From Megachile rotundata (Eukaryota > Arthropoda > Insecta > Hymenoptera > Megachilidae): a stretch of DNA of 64,000 nt. Below the pieces are notes generated by a model. It did not search any database. It saw only the letters and a program-made list of their open reading frames with translations, and was not told the DNA's origin. Position 1 is the stretch's first letter. Every line of letters starts with the position of its first letter. The translations under genes and the position numbers were made by a program. The DNA is taken from the NCBI RefSeq assembly GCF_050947335.1, contig NC_134993.1, positions 10,230,001-10,294,000 on the forward strand, given 5' to 3'. Shown here piece after piece: positions 10,906-21,525 of this stretch.

Positions 10906-12264
10906 TCGAATTTAAATATTCGTAAATATATTTATTAATAATACTTGTTTATTAGTAAGCCCTTCACATGTAATCACCTTAAAATTAAACTGACTAGTAT
11001 GAAGTTCACATTCACCAAAAGTGCCCAACTCTAACAAAACACCAAAAGTCCACCCAAAATCCTTATTTCTATACTTTCTAAAACCTAGCCAGCTACAGCT
11101 ACCTTAACACAGTTTTCAACTGCATTCCACGTGGCAGACGTGTTAAGAAAATTAAAAGAAAACGTTCGCCGAACCCGAGTCTGCAGCGAAGAATTCGTCC
11201 GTCCGAGAATTTCATTTGCACCATAAAAGTTTGTGGAAAGGTTGGCGACCATCTACTGAGTAACGGCTCTTGTTCGGTCTCTTTCCCGGTGGAATTCCAA
11301 ATCGAAACGGAATCCGTCAGGTCCGGGGATTCCGTCAGGTGTGAGAGCTCGACTATCAAACCGTGGAACAGAGAGATAGCAATTTCAACGCTGTTCCAAT
11401 ATCCGAATAATGATCTTCGCTGTGACGAGCTGCGGACCTAGGCTCAACGTTCATCAGCTACGGAAAATCGTTTTCAGCTAACCGGAATTTCCGTGCTGAT
11501 AAAAATCGCTACGTACGTGTTCACCGGAAACCGTGTAATTGGCCATGCAAGCTTCTACTGTCACATCTTTTTTAATTGATCGACACTGATTTGTTTATTT
11601 ATTGTTGGGTCACATATTTGGTAATTATGCAGGTCCTTCTTCAAATTTTTATGGTTCTTTGTAATCTTCTGGGTTAATAGCTTTGTTTTGATCAGATAAT
11701 GATGATCAATCGGAGAGGGAGGGTTCAGTTAGGTTACGTACCACATGTGGACCAAGGTATCAGAATTCGATAGTGAAGTTTCGGCATATAGAAAAAGTTA
11801 AAAACAAATTCTGCCCCTCAAAGTTGTTTCAAAGTATATATTATTACTGTCACAATCATAACATCCTCCCGAAGAAATTTGCAAAAAGATATCAAATGCG
11901 GAGGAAAAGAATCCTAGATGGAGCTTCTCATATTTCAGTATACGAGATCCCCAAAGTCCATCGCTGTACCACCAGTTAAACATCTGATCACATCGACACG
12001 TTTAACAACCCAATCACACTCGAAACCCTGCAGAAGATCAAGATTTCCCAGTTGCACAGAACCAACGAACTTCTTATTCGCCTAGGAGAACCCCCATCGA
12101 ATTCCAGTCAACCTTGGGTTCCATATCCGCCGAGGGAAGTTGCGGCGTTAAAATTTCAGCGGTTCTCGCATTCTGATACGTTCGGTATCACGGAGACTTG
12201 TCAGCGAAAAACTTCACGGTCTCCAAAAAGGAGAAAGAAGTAGGAGCCACAATGTGACGTTTTT
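10906..12264. other. Unique region, no gene recognised
   Basis: A minus-strand frame (11099-11359) and a plus-strand frame (about 12052-12243) are free of repeats. Neither matches a family I know and neither has a convincing start or splice context. I leave both as uncharacterised, possibly fortuitous. Confidence 0.35.
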
Positions 12265-13735
12265 ACAGACCTGGCCATAGAATTACCACGTACTGTCAAT
12301 ATCACACATTGCTTTTATAAGGAGATCTGTTTGATATAAAATTCAAATAGGTTTTACTTATTATCGAATTAGGTCCAAATTATTACAAAATACTTTTATC
12401 GTATTGGTGATGTACTTCTGACGCATTCGTGACGCACTTTTGATGAATTTGAGACACACTCTACGCATTCGGGACGCACTCTTAATGCATCTATGACGCA
12501 CTTATTACGAATTCCTAACGCATTCCTGACACACTCGTGACGCACTTCTGACACATTCATGACGCACTTTTAATGTATTCGTGACGCACTCATGAAGCAC
12601 TTTCGACGTATTCGTGATGCTCTCTTGATGCATTCGTGACGCACTTTTAATATATCCATGACGCATTCGCGACGCATTTTTGATGTAGTCGTGACGCATT
12701 CGACACGCACTCATGACGCATTCATAACGCACTGTTAACTCATCCGGGACACACATGACGCACTTTTGACGAATTCTTGACGCACTCCTGATGTATTTGT
12801 AACGCATTCTTAATTATCTATGACGAATATGCGACGCATTTTTAATGTAGCCCTGATGCACTCTTGATGTATTCATGACGCACTCTTACCGCAATGGTGA
12901 CGCACTTATGACGCATTTTTCAACTATGCATGACGCGCTTCTGACGCATTCGTGATGCGTCAATTTTAATCAAGTTTTTAATACGCTTTAGCTTGGAGTT
13001 CAAGTCCAACTTACATGGTCAACGCATAATACCAAATTGACATAACATTTCAACTTTCGTTGCTTTAATATTGTAGTGGTTATTTACGCACCTGACAAAT
13101 CATAGTGCAAGGATACCATTCACAATCATACCATTCGACAGGTATGTGACGCACTTCATATACAATCTGGCTATCGAATTAGGACCACGTAAAATTTCAC
13201 TTTTATGGCTGTAACATTGATGGCTATAGCAGCCTTAAGACTATTGATGTAAGTAAGCTAAAAACGTGGATACTAACAGTTATGATCCTGATAATGGCTG
13301 TAACAATTATGGTGACGATGATGGCAATAATAGCTTGACTATAACAGCCTTAAGACTATTGATATAGGGAAGCTGGAAATGTGACTGCTGTGATGATGTG
13401 GATGACGGGTATGACTATTATACAGTCTCTGGCCATCGAATTACCACGTACGAAAATGTCACTTGTATGGCTATAATTATGTCACATACGGAAAATTGTC
13501 TTAGGTCGAAATTATTACTAAATACGTTGATAACATATACATAGCAATTTGTTACCGTGATAATAAATTGTGTGGGAGATGAGCGATTAAGGGTGCGAGC
13601 GTTTACGTTAGGAGTATCGATGGCGCTAGAGGTGAAATTTGAGCGCCATAGAAAATGTCTGCCTACTCAGAGACTAGTTTGCAACTCTCCACATTATCCG
13701 GATTGAAAAGAATTGCAGATATTTGTGGAAATAAT
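12265..13735 (+). mobile_element. TGCGTCA-array element, copy 1 (element-sense orientation)
   Basis: This is one of four dispersed copies of the same composite unit. In order it contains a degraded outer module (about 12265-12400), a TGACGCA box array (about 12405-12965), a conserved shoulder, the hairpin TGGCGCT/AGCGCCA (13621-13648) and an ATG at 13655. The ATG opens a frame beginning MSAYSETSLQLS. Similarity to the other copies fades at about 13735, earlier than in copies 2-4, so the right end is truncated or replaced. No transposase, terminal inverted repeat or target duplication was found, so calling it mobile is inference from its dispersed, bidirectional copies. Confidence 0.7.
12405..12965. 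repeat. 11-bp TGACGCA box array of copy 1
   Basis: Units such as TGACGCACTCT, TAATGCATCCA and TGACGCATTCG follow each other about every 11 bp, often grouped into 33-bp triplets. The minus-strand frame at 12505-12807 is the in-frame reading of that 33-bp period, not evidence of a gene. Confidence 0.9.
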
Positions 13736-14455
13736 GGCGAGAGTCTGTTACACGTTTTCTGGACCTCATTTGAAGCATACTAAAATAATAGCTTATGTCA
13801 CAGAACAAGGTTACAAGGTACAACAAAAAGTCTACAAAGGTACACAACCATAAACTCTCTCGACAGAAATGTACCATGAAGAAATAAGAATTTGAAGGAA
13901 TATTCGAAGGAATAAGAACCTGAAGGAATAAAAGTTTGAAGAAATAAAAAGGTCCATGCGAGTTTTTTAGAGTCCAAGTGTCAGGACGTAACACGTCTCT
14001 GCGTGGATCTAATTCGAGCCATACTAAAACGATAGCTTATACGGTCGCAGACAGAAACGTACACAACCATAAACGATGCACACAGGGACAGGGTGAACAG
14101 TATGAAGAGGGTAGGCGAGAAATGGCGTTGTTCCTAAGTGGGCGGAGTGCCCGGAGCGATTCAGAATTGAGTTCGTGTCTTGAGTCTCAACCGACTAAGA
14201 ATCTACCTTCGGGCCCTCAAATTCCGAGTAAATGGAGGGGTTACGTATGTGGCTGCGATCTAACCTGGCTTTTCGAACCGGAGATCGAACTGTGTCCGGA
14301 TATATGGCCGTGAATCTGCACGATTCTGGATCTGGTTGCTAGATATTGGGCACATTAGTAAAATGTGTGATCGTGCAGTGCGTGGTAAAGTTGATTAATT
14401 TTAATTTGATAATTTGGTCATTTTAATTTCTTAATATGATCATTTTAATTTAAGT
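13736..14455. other. Unique region with a diverged internal duplication
   Basis: A tract at about 13767-13855 (CATACTAAAATAATAGCTTA ... TACACAACCATAAAC) recurs diverged at about 14018-14072 (CATACTAAAACGATAGCTTA ... TACACAACCATAAAC). A plus-strand frame at 13978-14313 spans the second copy but matches no family I know. Confidence 0.5.
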
Positions 14456-14459
14456 TTAA

Positions 14460-14740
14460 TTCAAACAATTGAGACAATTGAGACAATAGGGACAACTGAG
14501 GCAACTGAGACTACTGAGACAATGGAGACAACTAAGACAACTGAGATAACTGAGAAAATTGAAACAACTGAGACAATTGAAACAACTGAGACAATTGAAG
14601 CAACTGAGACAACTGAGACAATTGAAACAACTGAGACAATTTCAACAATTTTAACAATCTTAACAATTTTAACAATTTTAACAATTTTAACAATTTTAAC
14701 AATTTCGACAATTTCAACAATAGAACCAATTAAAAATCAA
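14460..14740. repeat. 9-bp microsatellite (GAGACAACT, then ACAATTTTA)
   Basis: The unit GAGACAAYT repeats and then switches to ACAATTTTA/ACAATTTCG. The 9-bp step gives a three-residue Thr/Glu/Ile peptide period on one strand and a Leu-rich one on the other. Both are by-products. Confidence 0.93.
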
Positions 14741-15225
14741 TAACTTAGAACTTGAAAATAGAGAAACATAAAAACAGCAAATTTTACAATTTCACTTCAA
14801 AATTTGTATCAACTATAATCATTATTTTCATAAAAATACTAATTGCATGTATTCATTTTTGTTGCAGGTAAGAAACATTTACAGTCAACCAATGGAAAGT
14901 TTAATTATCGATGACGTGAGCAGAGAGCAGAAAGCAATTTACATAAAATTGACAGGTTCGTGAATATATTATTCAATACCCTTTATTGCAATACCCTTTG
15001 ATCACGTAAAAACTTGAAATGTTCAATAAACAATTTAATGGACAAATTCGATTTTGATTAATAGCTTAATGACATTTTAAATTCGAAGGATTTCCTTTGA
15101 ACGGAGAAAATTATTAATTTTACGATAAATAAAACGATTCATTTACTTTTTTTATTTTTACTTATTTTTGTTAATAAAGGTCATTGTAGTTTGTTTGAAT
15201 TTATTTATTTTTTCTTGTTATTGAA
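14741..15225. other. Unique AT-rich spacer
   Basis: A TTGCAGGTAAG tract near 14872 combines acceptor-like and donor-like words, but no exon can be supported around it. Nothing else is recognised. Confidence 0.35.
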
Positions 15226-15360
15226 CAAATTAATTTTAATAATTTTAATAATTTTAGTAATTTTAGTAATTTTAATAATTTTAATAATTTTAGTAATTTT
15301 AGTAATTTTAATAATTTCAATAATTTTTAAATTTTCACAATTTTAATTATTTTAATAATT
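15226..15360. repeat. 9-bp AATTTTAAT microsatellite
   Basis: Units AATTTTAAT and AATTTTAGT alternate, about 14 in all. Confidence 0.9.
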
Positions 15361-16944
15361 AATTTGAAGAAACTAATTTTAACAAAATAATTAATGTAAC
15401 TAGATAAAATGGCACATAATTATAATTTATAATAATTCATGTATTAATGCATTAATTTATTTAATTATACGATTCTACAAATCTTAAGTCACTCAACTTG
15501 CAAAATACTATCTCTCTATAAACGCAGTTAGATTAACTATCAAATTACATAAAAACATTTGTATTTACTTGTCAATACGAGTCAAAATGTCTGCCACAGA
15601 GAAGTGATAGATTTTAAAGTTCGACGGCCGAATGTCGAGATGACTGTTCGCCTTTCAAACAAACTTGTTAAATCAGTTAACCAGGAGTTTAGAACACTGC
15701 CCTATGTAATTAACAGTTGTTATTGACTGCATGATACAGCAAATAGTGTACGCAAAGTAAGTAGTTAATTACCTTTCGGCAACTACGTCGCTGTCCAACT
15801 CTCCGCTGCGAGATCCTCCTTTTTGCCTTCAAGGATTTAACTTCCATTGCTTTGTTCCCATTCGACGTAAGTGGATGAAGAGTTTGATTATTTTCGGTAA
15901 TTAATTGTCTACCCTGAAACATCCCTTCGTCTACGAAATTTTCCGCAATTACAAACTTGTGATTTAACTATTTATCGGACGCTTTTAATTGACATTTTGA
16001 ACGAATATTTCGAATTAATATTTTGATGAACTTTTAATACGTTAACTTTTTAATGAACATTTTTATTCGGTAACTTTGTTATAAACAGTTTTAATTGGAT
16101 GAGCGTTTTTAATTAACACTTTGATCAACAGTTTTAATGTATATTTTTATATTTTGTATTTTACGTCAACCATTATTAAGGGAATTTATTACAGCATAAA
16201 ATATAAAAAGTATCTAACATTTTTAAAATTGCTATCTGTGTAATTTAACTCCTTGATCAAATTTTAAGAATTAAATAATTAAATTCCTGAATTGATTAGT
16301 TAAGTTCTGCAAGTCCTTTTCTTTGTAAGTTTAATAGAATAATTAATCCTTACCTTTGACATTAGTTAGTTTGAAATTAAAGAAAGTTACAATAAATAAA
16401 GAGTTAAGAAGGCACTAAATAAACGTCTCGAATAAAGAGCTGCACGAGAGCACCGTAATTGCAGTGAATTGAGAAAAATTAATTAAAAGTAAATGCACCC
16501 ACGTCGAGTTTAGAAGTTGCAAAATGGCGGCCGTTAAAACTTGAAAAGTTCGTTTCCCCGCTGTTTACGTACGAATGAAATATCTCTGTATTTGAACGGA
16601 CTGACGGCAGATGTTATAATTAATTTATGCAAAAACTTTAATAACAAGATTTTTAAGGTAAATGGTTTTATATTTGCCCGCGTTGCGGGAGTGGCTGCTG
16701 CCCAAATGATCTTTTGATGCAACGATGCAGGCAAAATTGCGGTAATCCATTCTAAAAGTCGTCCCGCTGTTCATCAATCATCGCAGCTTTAAATTAAGCC
16801 GAGCTTCCACGCTGTCTCGCGATGAAACGACGATTTCTTAAGGAACTAATTACACCCGATTAACTGAATTTCCTCGCGATGGAAACGGAGAAACGGTGAT
16901 TCGTTTCAACACGGAAAATCGAACGCTTTACTGTTCCTGGCCAT
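15361..16944. other. Mostly unique AT-rich DNA, no gene recognised
   Basis: Loose tracts with TTTTAATTRAC words occur at about 15985-16150. A CAAAATGGCGGCC word at 16520-16532 resembles YY1/Pleiohomeotic sites. Short frames at 15710-15922 and 16534-16734 on the minus strand match nothing I know. Confidence 0.4.
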
Positions 16945-16993
16945 CCACTATTTTCAAAATTTTTCATGGTTGAAAGATCTGTGCAAATTGTAA

Positions 16994-17176
16994 TTATATA
17001 ATGCTACCACGATTACTGTAGGTAACATTAACACATGTATTCTGTATTTCCTCTGCTTTGATCACAGCGGCATGCTCCGACATATGCTTTATATCCTCAT
17101 TTTCCCAAATATCTGTAATTCTTTTCAACCCGGATAATGTGGAGAGTTGCAAACTAGTCTTTGAGTAGGCAGACAT
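16994..17176 (-). other. Exon-like conserved open frame of the element, copy 2
   Basis: The frame starts at an ATG in an AGAAAATGTC context and reads MSAYSKTSLQLSTLSGLKRI, continuing with an acidic tract (ITDIWENEDIK). The first 20 or so codons are recognisable in all four copies with mostly conservative changes. Copies 1 and 3 diverge after about 22 and 40 codons; copy 4 has a stop at about codon 24. It could be a captured first exon, a decayed short gene, or a non-coding conserved segment. I do not recognise the peptide. Confidence 0.35.
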
Positions 17177-17867
17177 TTTCTATGGCGCTCAAATTTCACC
17201 TCTAGCGCCATCGATACTCCTAACGTAAACGCTTGCACCCTTAATCGCTCATCACCCGCACAATTTATTATCACGGTAACAAATTGCTATGTATATGTTA
17301 TCAACGTATTTAGTAATAATTTCGACCTAAGACAATTTTCCGTACGTGACATAATTATAGCCATACAAGTGAAATTTTCGTACGTGGTAATTCGATGGCC
17401 AGGGACTGTATAACAGTCATACCCGTCATCCACATCATCACAGCAGTCACATTTCCAGCTTCCCTACATCAATAGTCTTCAGGTTGTTATAGTCAAGCTA
17501 TTATAGCCACCATCATCACCATAATTGTCACAGCCATTATCAGGATCATAACTGTTAGTATCCACGTTTTTAGCTTACTTACATCAATAGTCTTAAGGCT
17601 GCTCCAGCCATCAATGTTATAGCCATAAAAGTGAAATTTTACGTGGTCCTAATTCGATGGCCAGATTGTATATGAAGTGCGTCACATACCTGTCGAATGG
17701 TATGACTGTGAATGATATCCTTGCACTATGATTTGTCAGGTGCGTAAATAATCAATACAATATTAAAACAGAGAAAGTTAAAATGTTATGTCAATTTGGT
17801 ATTATGCATTGACCATGTAAGTTGCACTTGAATTTCAAGCTAAAGCGTATTAAAAATTCGATTAAAA

Positions 17868-18500
17868 TTGACGCATCACGAATGCATCAGGAACGCGTCA
17901 TGCATAGTTGAAAAATGCGTCATAAGTGCGTCGCCATTGCGGTAAGAGTGCGTCATGAATACATCAAGAGTGCATCAGGACTACGTTATAAGTGCGCCAC
18001 GTGTGCGTCATGGATGATTAAGAATGCGTTACAAATACATCAGGAGTGCGTCAAGAATTCGTCAAAAGTGCGTCACGAATGCGTCATGGATGCATTAAGA
18101 GTGCGTCACGAATGCGTCATGGATGTATTGAGAGTGCGTCTCGAATGCGTCACGACTACATTAAAAATGCGTCACGAATGCGTCATGGATACACTAAGAG
18201 TGCGTCACGAATGCGTCATGGATGTATTAAGAGTGCGTCTCGAATGCGTCACGACTACATTAAAAATGCGTCACGAATGCGTCACGAATGCGTCATGGAT
18301 GCATTAAGAGTGCGTCACGAATGCGTCATGGATGTATTAAGAGTGCGTCTCGAATGCGTCACGAATGCGTCATGGATGCATTAAGAGTGCGTCACGAATG
18401 CGTCAGGAGTGCGTCATGAATGCGTCAAGAATGCATTCAGAGTGCGTCACGAGAATGACCAAAGTGCGTCACGAGTGCGTCACGAATACGTCAAAAGTGT
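17868..18500. repeat. 11-bp TGCGTCA box array of copy 2
   Basis: Submonomers such as TGCGTCACGAA, TGCGTCATGGA and TGCATTAAGAG form 33-bp triplets that are themselves tandemly repeated, with longer near-identical blocks. Two overlapping plus-strand frames (17915-18307 and 18046-18384) stay open simply because 33 is divisible by three and the unit lacks stops. Their peptides are pure repeats (VRHECVMDALR type). Confidence 0.95.
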
Positions 18501-18600
18501 TTAGTAATAATTTGGATCTAAGACAATTTTCCATATATGACAGAATATAGCCACACAAGTAAAATTTTCCTACATGATAACTCGATAAGCAGGAACTGCA

Positions 18601-18965
18601 ATAAAAGAGAAACGCGTATCAATTTTATATACGTATCACAGTAGCAGATCTTTTTGTAGAGATAACGTGTGTCAATTTTATTCACGCTGTAGAGATTTTC
18701 TTGCAAAAGAGTAATGCGTGTCAATTTTGTTCGTGTGTCACAGTAAGGGACCGTTTTTTGTGAAAGAGAACGTGTGTCAATTTTGTTCAGCGAAAGATTC
18801 TCTTGTAAAAGAGCAGCGCGTATGAATTTTATTCACCCATCGCAATAGATTTTACTCATAAAAGCATGACGTACGTCAATTTTAATCCCACAGTAGTTTT
18901 TTGTTTTATTGAAGAACAACATGTGTAAGTTTTATTTACGCTATAAGAGATTTTCTTCATGCATG
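18601..18965. repeat. About 60-bp diverged tandem repeat, about 6 units
   Basis: Each unit has a GTGTCAATTTTATTCA-like core followed by an AGAGATTTTCTTG-like tract and an AAAGAGAACG tract. Identity between units is moderate. Confidence 0.75.
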
Positions 18966-18974
18966 AGTAATGTG

Positions 18975-19195
18975 TGTTCAATTCTTCCATTGTTCAATTC
19001 TTCAATTCTTCAATTCTTCAATTCTTCAATTCTTCAATTCTTCAATTCTTCCATTCTTCAATTCTTCAATTCTTCCATTCTTCAATTCTTCGCTTCTTCA
19101 ATTCTTCAATTCTTCAATTCTTCCATTCTTCCATTCTTCCATTCTTCAATTCTCCAATTCTCCAATTCTTCAATTCTCTGATTTTTCAATTCAAT
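18975..19195. repeat. 8-bp TTCAATTC microsatellite
   Basis: Tandem TTCAATTC with TTCCATTC variants, free of G on the + strand. All three plus-strand frames are open (Ser/Ile/Leu/Phe/Asn repeats), which shows that open frames here carry no coding information. Confidence 0.96.
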
Positions 19196-19774
19196 ATTTC
19201 TACTTTCCCTAATATAAAAGTCTTCAAATTTTTGAACGTCTATATTCTGAAATATTAAAATTTCAAAATTTCCCAATTAAAATATTCTCAAACTCGAACC
19301 ATCGAATCACTTTCCCCAACATAACAAATTACACCGCTCTAAATCAGTCTATAGCCATATAGGGATATATAGTTATATGGCCACGCGTTATATGATCACG
19401 TGCTCGTCCAAGCACTCATTACCAAAACAGCGTACTCGAAATTGTTTGAAAGCGCACGATTTATGAATCTTCGTAATTAAGGACAATTAACCTGCAGATT
19501 ATGGGGATTGGAGGGCCGATAATCATTTAAATTGCCTTGCGTCGGGAACAGGAGTCGCGATTAGTCACAGAAATGCCCCTGTAATAGCATCTATCGAGCT
19601 ATGGTCCACCAACAAACTGTTAGAATATCATGTGAGCACGTCATGCAATATTACACGAGCTACTTCGCATAAATTTCGTAGCGTATTTTCTCATTTGACT
19701 ATCATGCTTTGTTATCGTACAAAATAATAAATCTGGCTCCCCTCTGCAAACTAACAATTTCAATTAATCTCAGA
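19196..19774. other. Unique spacer
   Basis: Short palindrome-rich TATAGCCATATAGGGATATA tract near 19350; otherwise nothing recognisable. Confidence 0.4.
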
Positions 19775-20095
19775 CCTCCCGTTTAATATCAATTTTATTG
19801 TTCGTTCAAGATTTAATTTCAGTTTTGTCTTTGGTTTAAAATTTAATTTCAGTTTTGTCTTTGGTTTAAAATTTAATATCAGTTTTTCTCTTCTAGTTTA
19901 AGATTTCATATTGGGTTTGTTTTTCATTTAAAATTTCATTTCTGTTTTATCTTTGATTCGAGACTTTAATGTCAGTTTCGTATTTAATTCGAGATTGAAT
20001 TTCAGTGGCATTTTTAATTTGACGTGTAATCAGAATTTTATTTTTAATTCAATGTTTAACTTTAATTTCGTTTTCAATTTAAAATTCAATTTTAC
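19775..20095. repeat. 30-bp diverged tandem repeat
   Basis: Core words TTTAATTTCAGTTTTGTCTT and TGGTTTAAAA recur, exact in adjacent central units and degenerate outside. Confidence 0.8.
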
Positions 20096-20204
20096 GCGAT
20101 AGAATGTGCCATTTGAGTATTGCTTTATGGGAACTGTTCACAAGTTAAAATTTTTTAAACAAGAAATTTTCATTACTTATATTTTCATGATTACATAACT
20201 TCAC
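20096..20204. other. Short AT-rich spacer
   Basis: No feature is seen between the two arrays. Confidence 0.4.
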
Positions 20205-21525
20205 ATCAGCAATTCCAAAATTGACAATTCTAAAATTCTCAATTCCACAATTCCCAATAACACGATTCCCAATTCCACGATTCCCAATTCCACGATTTCC
20301 AATTCCATAATTGCCAATTCCACGATTTCCTATTCCACGATTTCCAATTCCATAATTGCCAATTCCACGATTCCCAATTCCACGATTCCCAATTCAATGA
20401 TTCCCAATTCCACGATTACCAATTCCATAATTGCCAATTCCACGATTTCCTATTCCACGATTCCCAATTCCATAATTGCCAATTCCACGATTCCCTATTC
20501 CACGATTCCCAATTCCATAATTGCCAATTCCACGATTCCCTATTCCACGATTCCCAATTTCACCATTCCCAATTTCATAATTGCCAATTCGACGATTCCC
20601 AATTTCACGATTCCCAATTTCACGATTCCCAATTCCATAATTGCCAATTCCACGATTCCCAATTCCACGATTTCCAATTCCATAATTCCCAATTCCACAA
20701 TTTCCAATACCACAATTTCCAATACCACAATTCTCAATTCCACAATTCTCAATTCCACAATTCTCAATTCCACAATTCTCAATTCCAGAATTGCCAACTC
20801 CAAAATCCCCAATTCCAAAACCCCCAATTCCAAAATCTCCAATTCCAAAACCCCCAATTCCGTAACCCCCAATTCCAAAATCCCCAATTCCAAAATCGAT
20901 AAGTTCGAAATTGTCAATTCCAAAGTAACCATTCCATCATTCCTAATTCCAACACTGCCAATTCCAAAATTGCCAATTCCAATGTAACCAATTCCATAAT
21001 TCCTACAACATTGCCAATTCCAATGTAACCAATTCCATAATTCCTAATTTAAACATTGCCAATTCCAATGTAACCAATTCCATAATTCCTAATGCCGACA
21101 TTGCCAATTCCACAATTTCCAATTCCAAAATTGCCAATTCCAAAGTCCCCAATTCCATTATTCCCAATTCCAAAATGGCCAATTCCAATGTAACCAATTC
21201 CATAATTCCTAATTCCAACATTGCCAATTCCAATGTAACCAATTCCATAATTCATAATTCCGACATTGTCAATTCCAAAACTGCCGATTCCAATGTAACC
21301 AATTCCATAATTCCTAATGCCAACATTGCCAATTCCACAATTTCCAATTCCATAATTGCCAATTCTAAAATCCACAATTCCATTATTCTCAGTTCCAAAA
21401 TTCCCAATTCCAACATTGTCAATTCCAAAATCCCCAGTTCCATAATTCCCAATTCCAAAATTGTCAATTCCAAAATCGCCAATTCCAAAATCCCCAATTC
21501 CAAAAGTCCAAAATCCAAATATTTC
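20205..21525. repeat. 15-bp CCAATTCCANNATTC minisatellite with higher-order blocks
   Basis: The basic step alternates 7- and 8-bp words (ATTCCCA / ATTCCACG) for a 15-bp period. Blocks using CGATT, CATAATT, ACAATT and AATGTAA variants follow one another, giving longer period blocks. G is almost absent from the + strand. Frames of 196 codons (+) and 174/130 codons (-) are five-residue repeats of no coding significance. Confidence 0.96.

Larger units (their letters stand above)
16945..18600 (-). mobile_element. TGCGTCA-array element, copy 2 (reverse orientation)
   Basis: Read on the minus strand, the parts are: outer module (18505-18598), 11-bp box array (about 17868-18500), shoulder, hairpin, and ATG at 17176-17174. 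The frame from that ATG runs 60 codons and starts MSAYSKTSLQLS; it is the longest version of the exon-like tract among the four copies. From the ATG to the GGTATGTGAC landmark is 514 bp, exactly as in the other three copies. Alignment with copy 4 is collinear over this stretch (constant offset 36,926). No transposition gene is present. Confidence 0.75.

Noticed and set aside
12960..13015. tRNA-type B box (GAGTTCAAGTCC) suggesting a SINE
   Set aside because: The word is not kept in copies 2 and 4 of the same element (TTCAAGTGC instead), and no correctly spaced A box is seen.
17915..18384. VRHECVMDALR-type repeat protein in the element array
   Set aside because: The 33-bp unit is divisible by three and two overlapping frames are open over the same bases. 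The array differs in each copy, so a conserved protein is not indicated.
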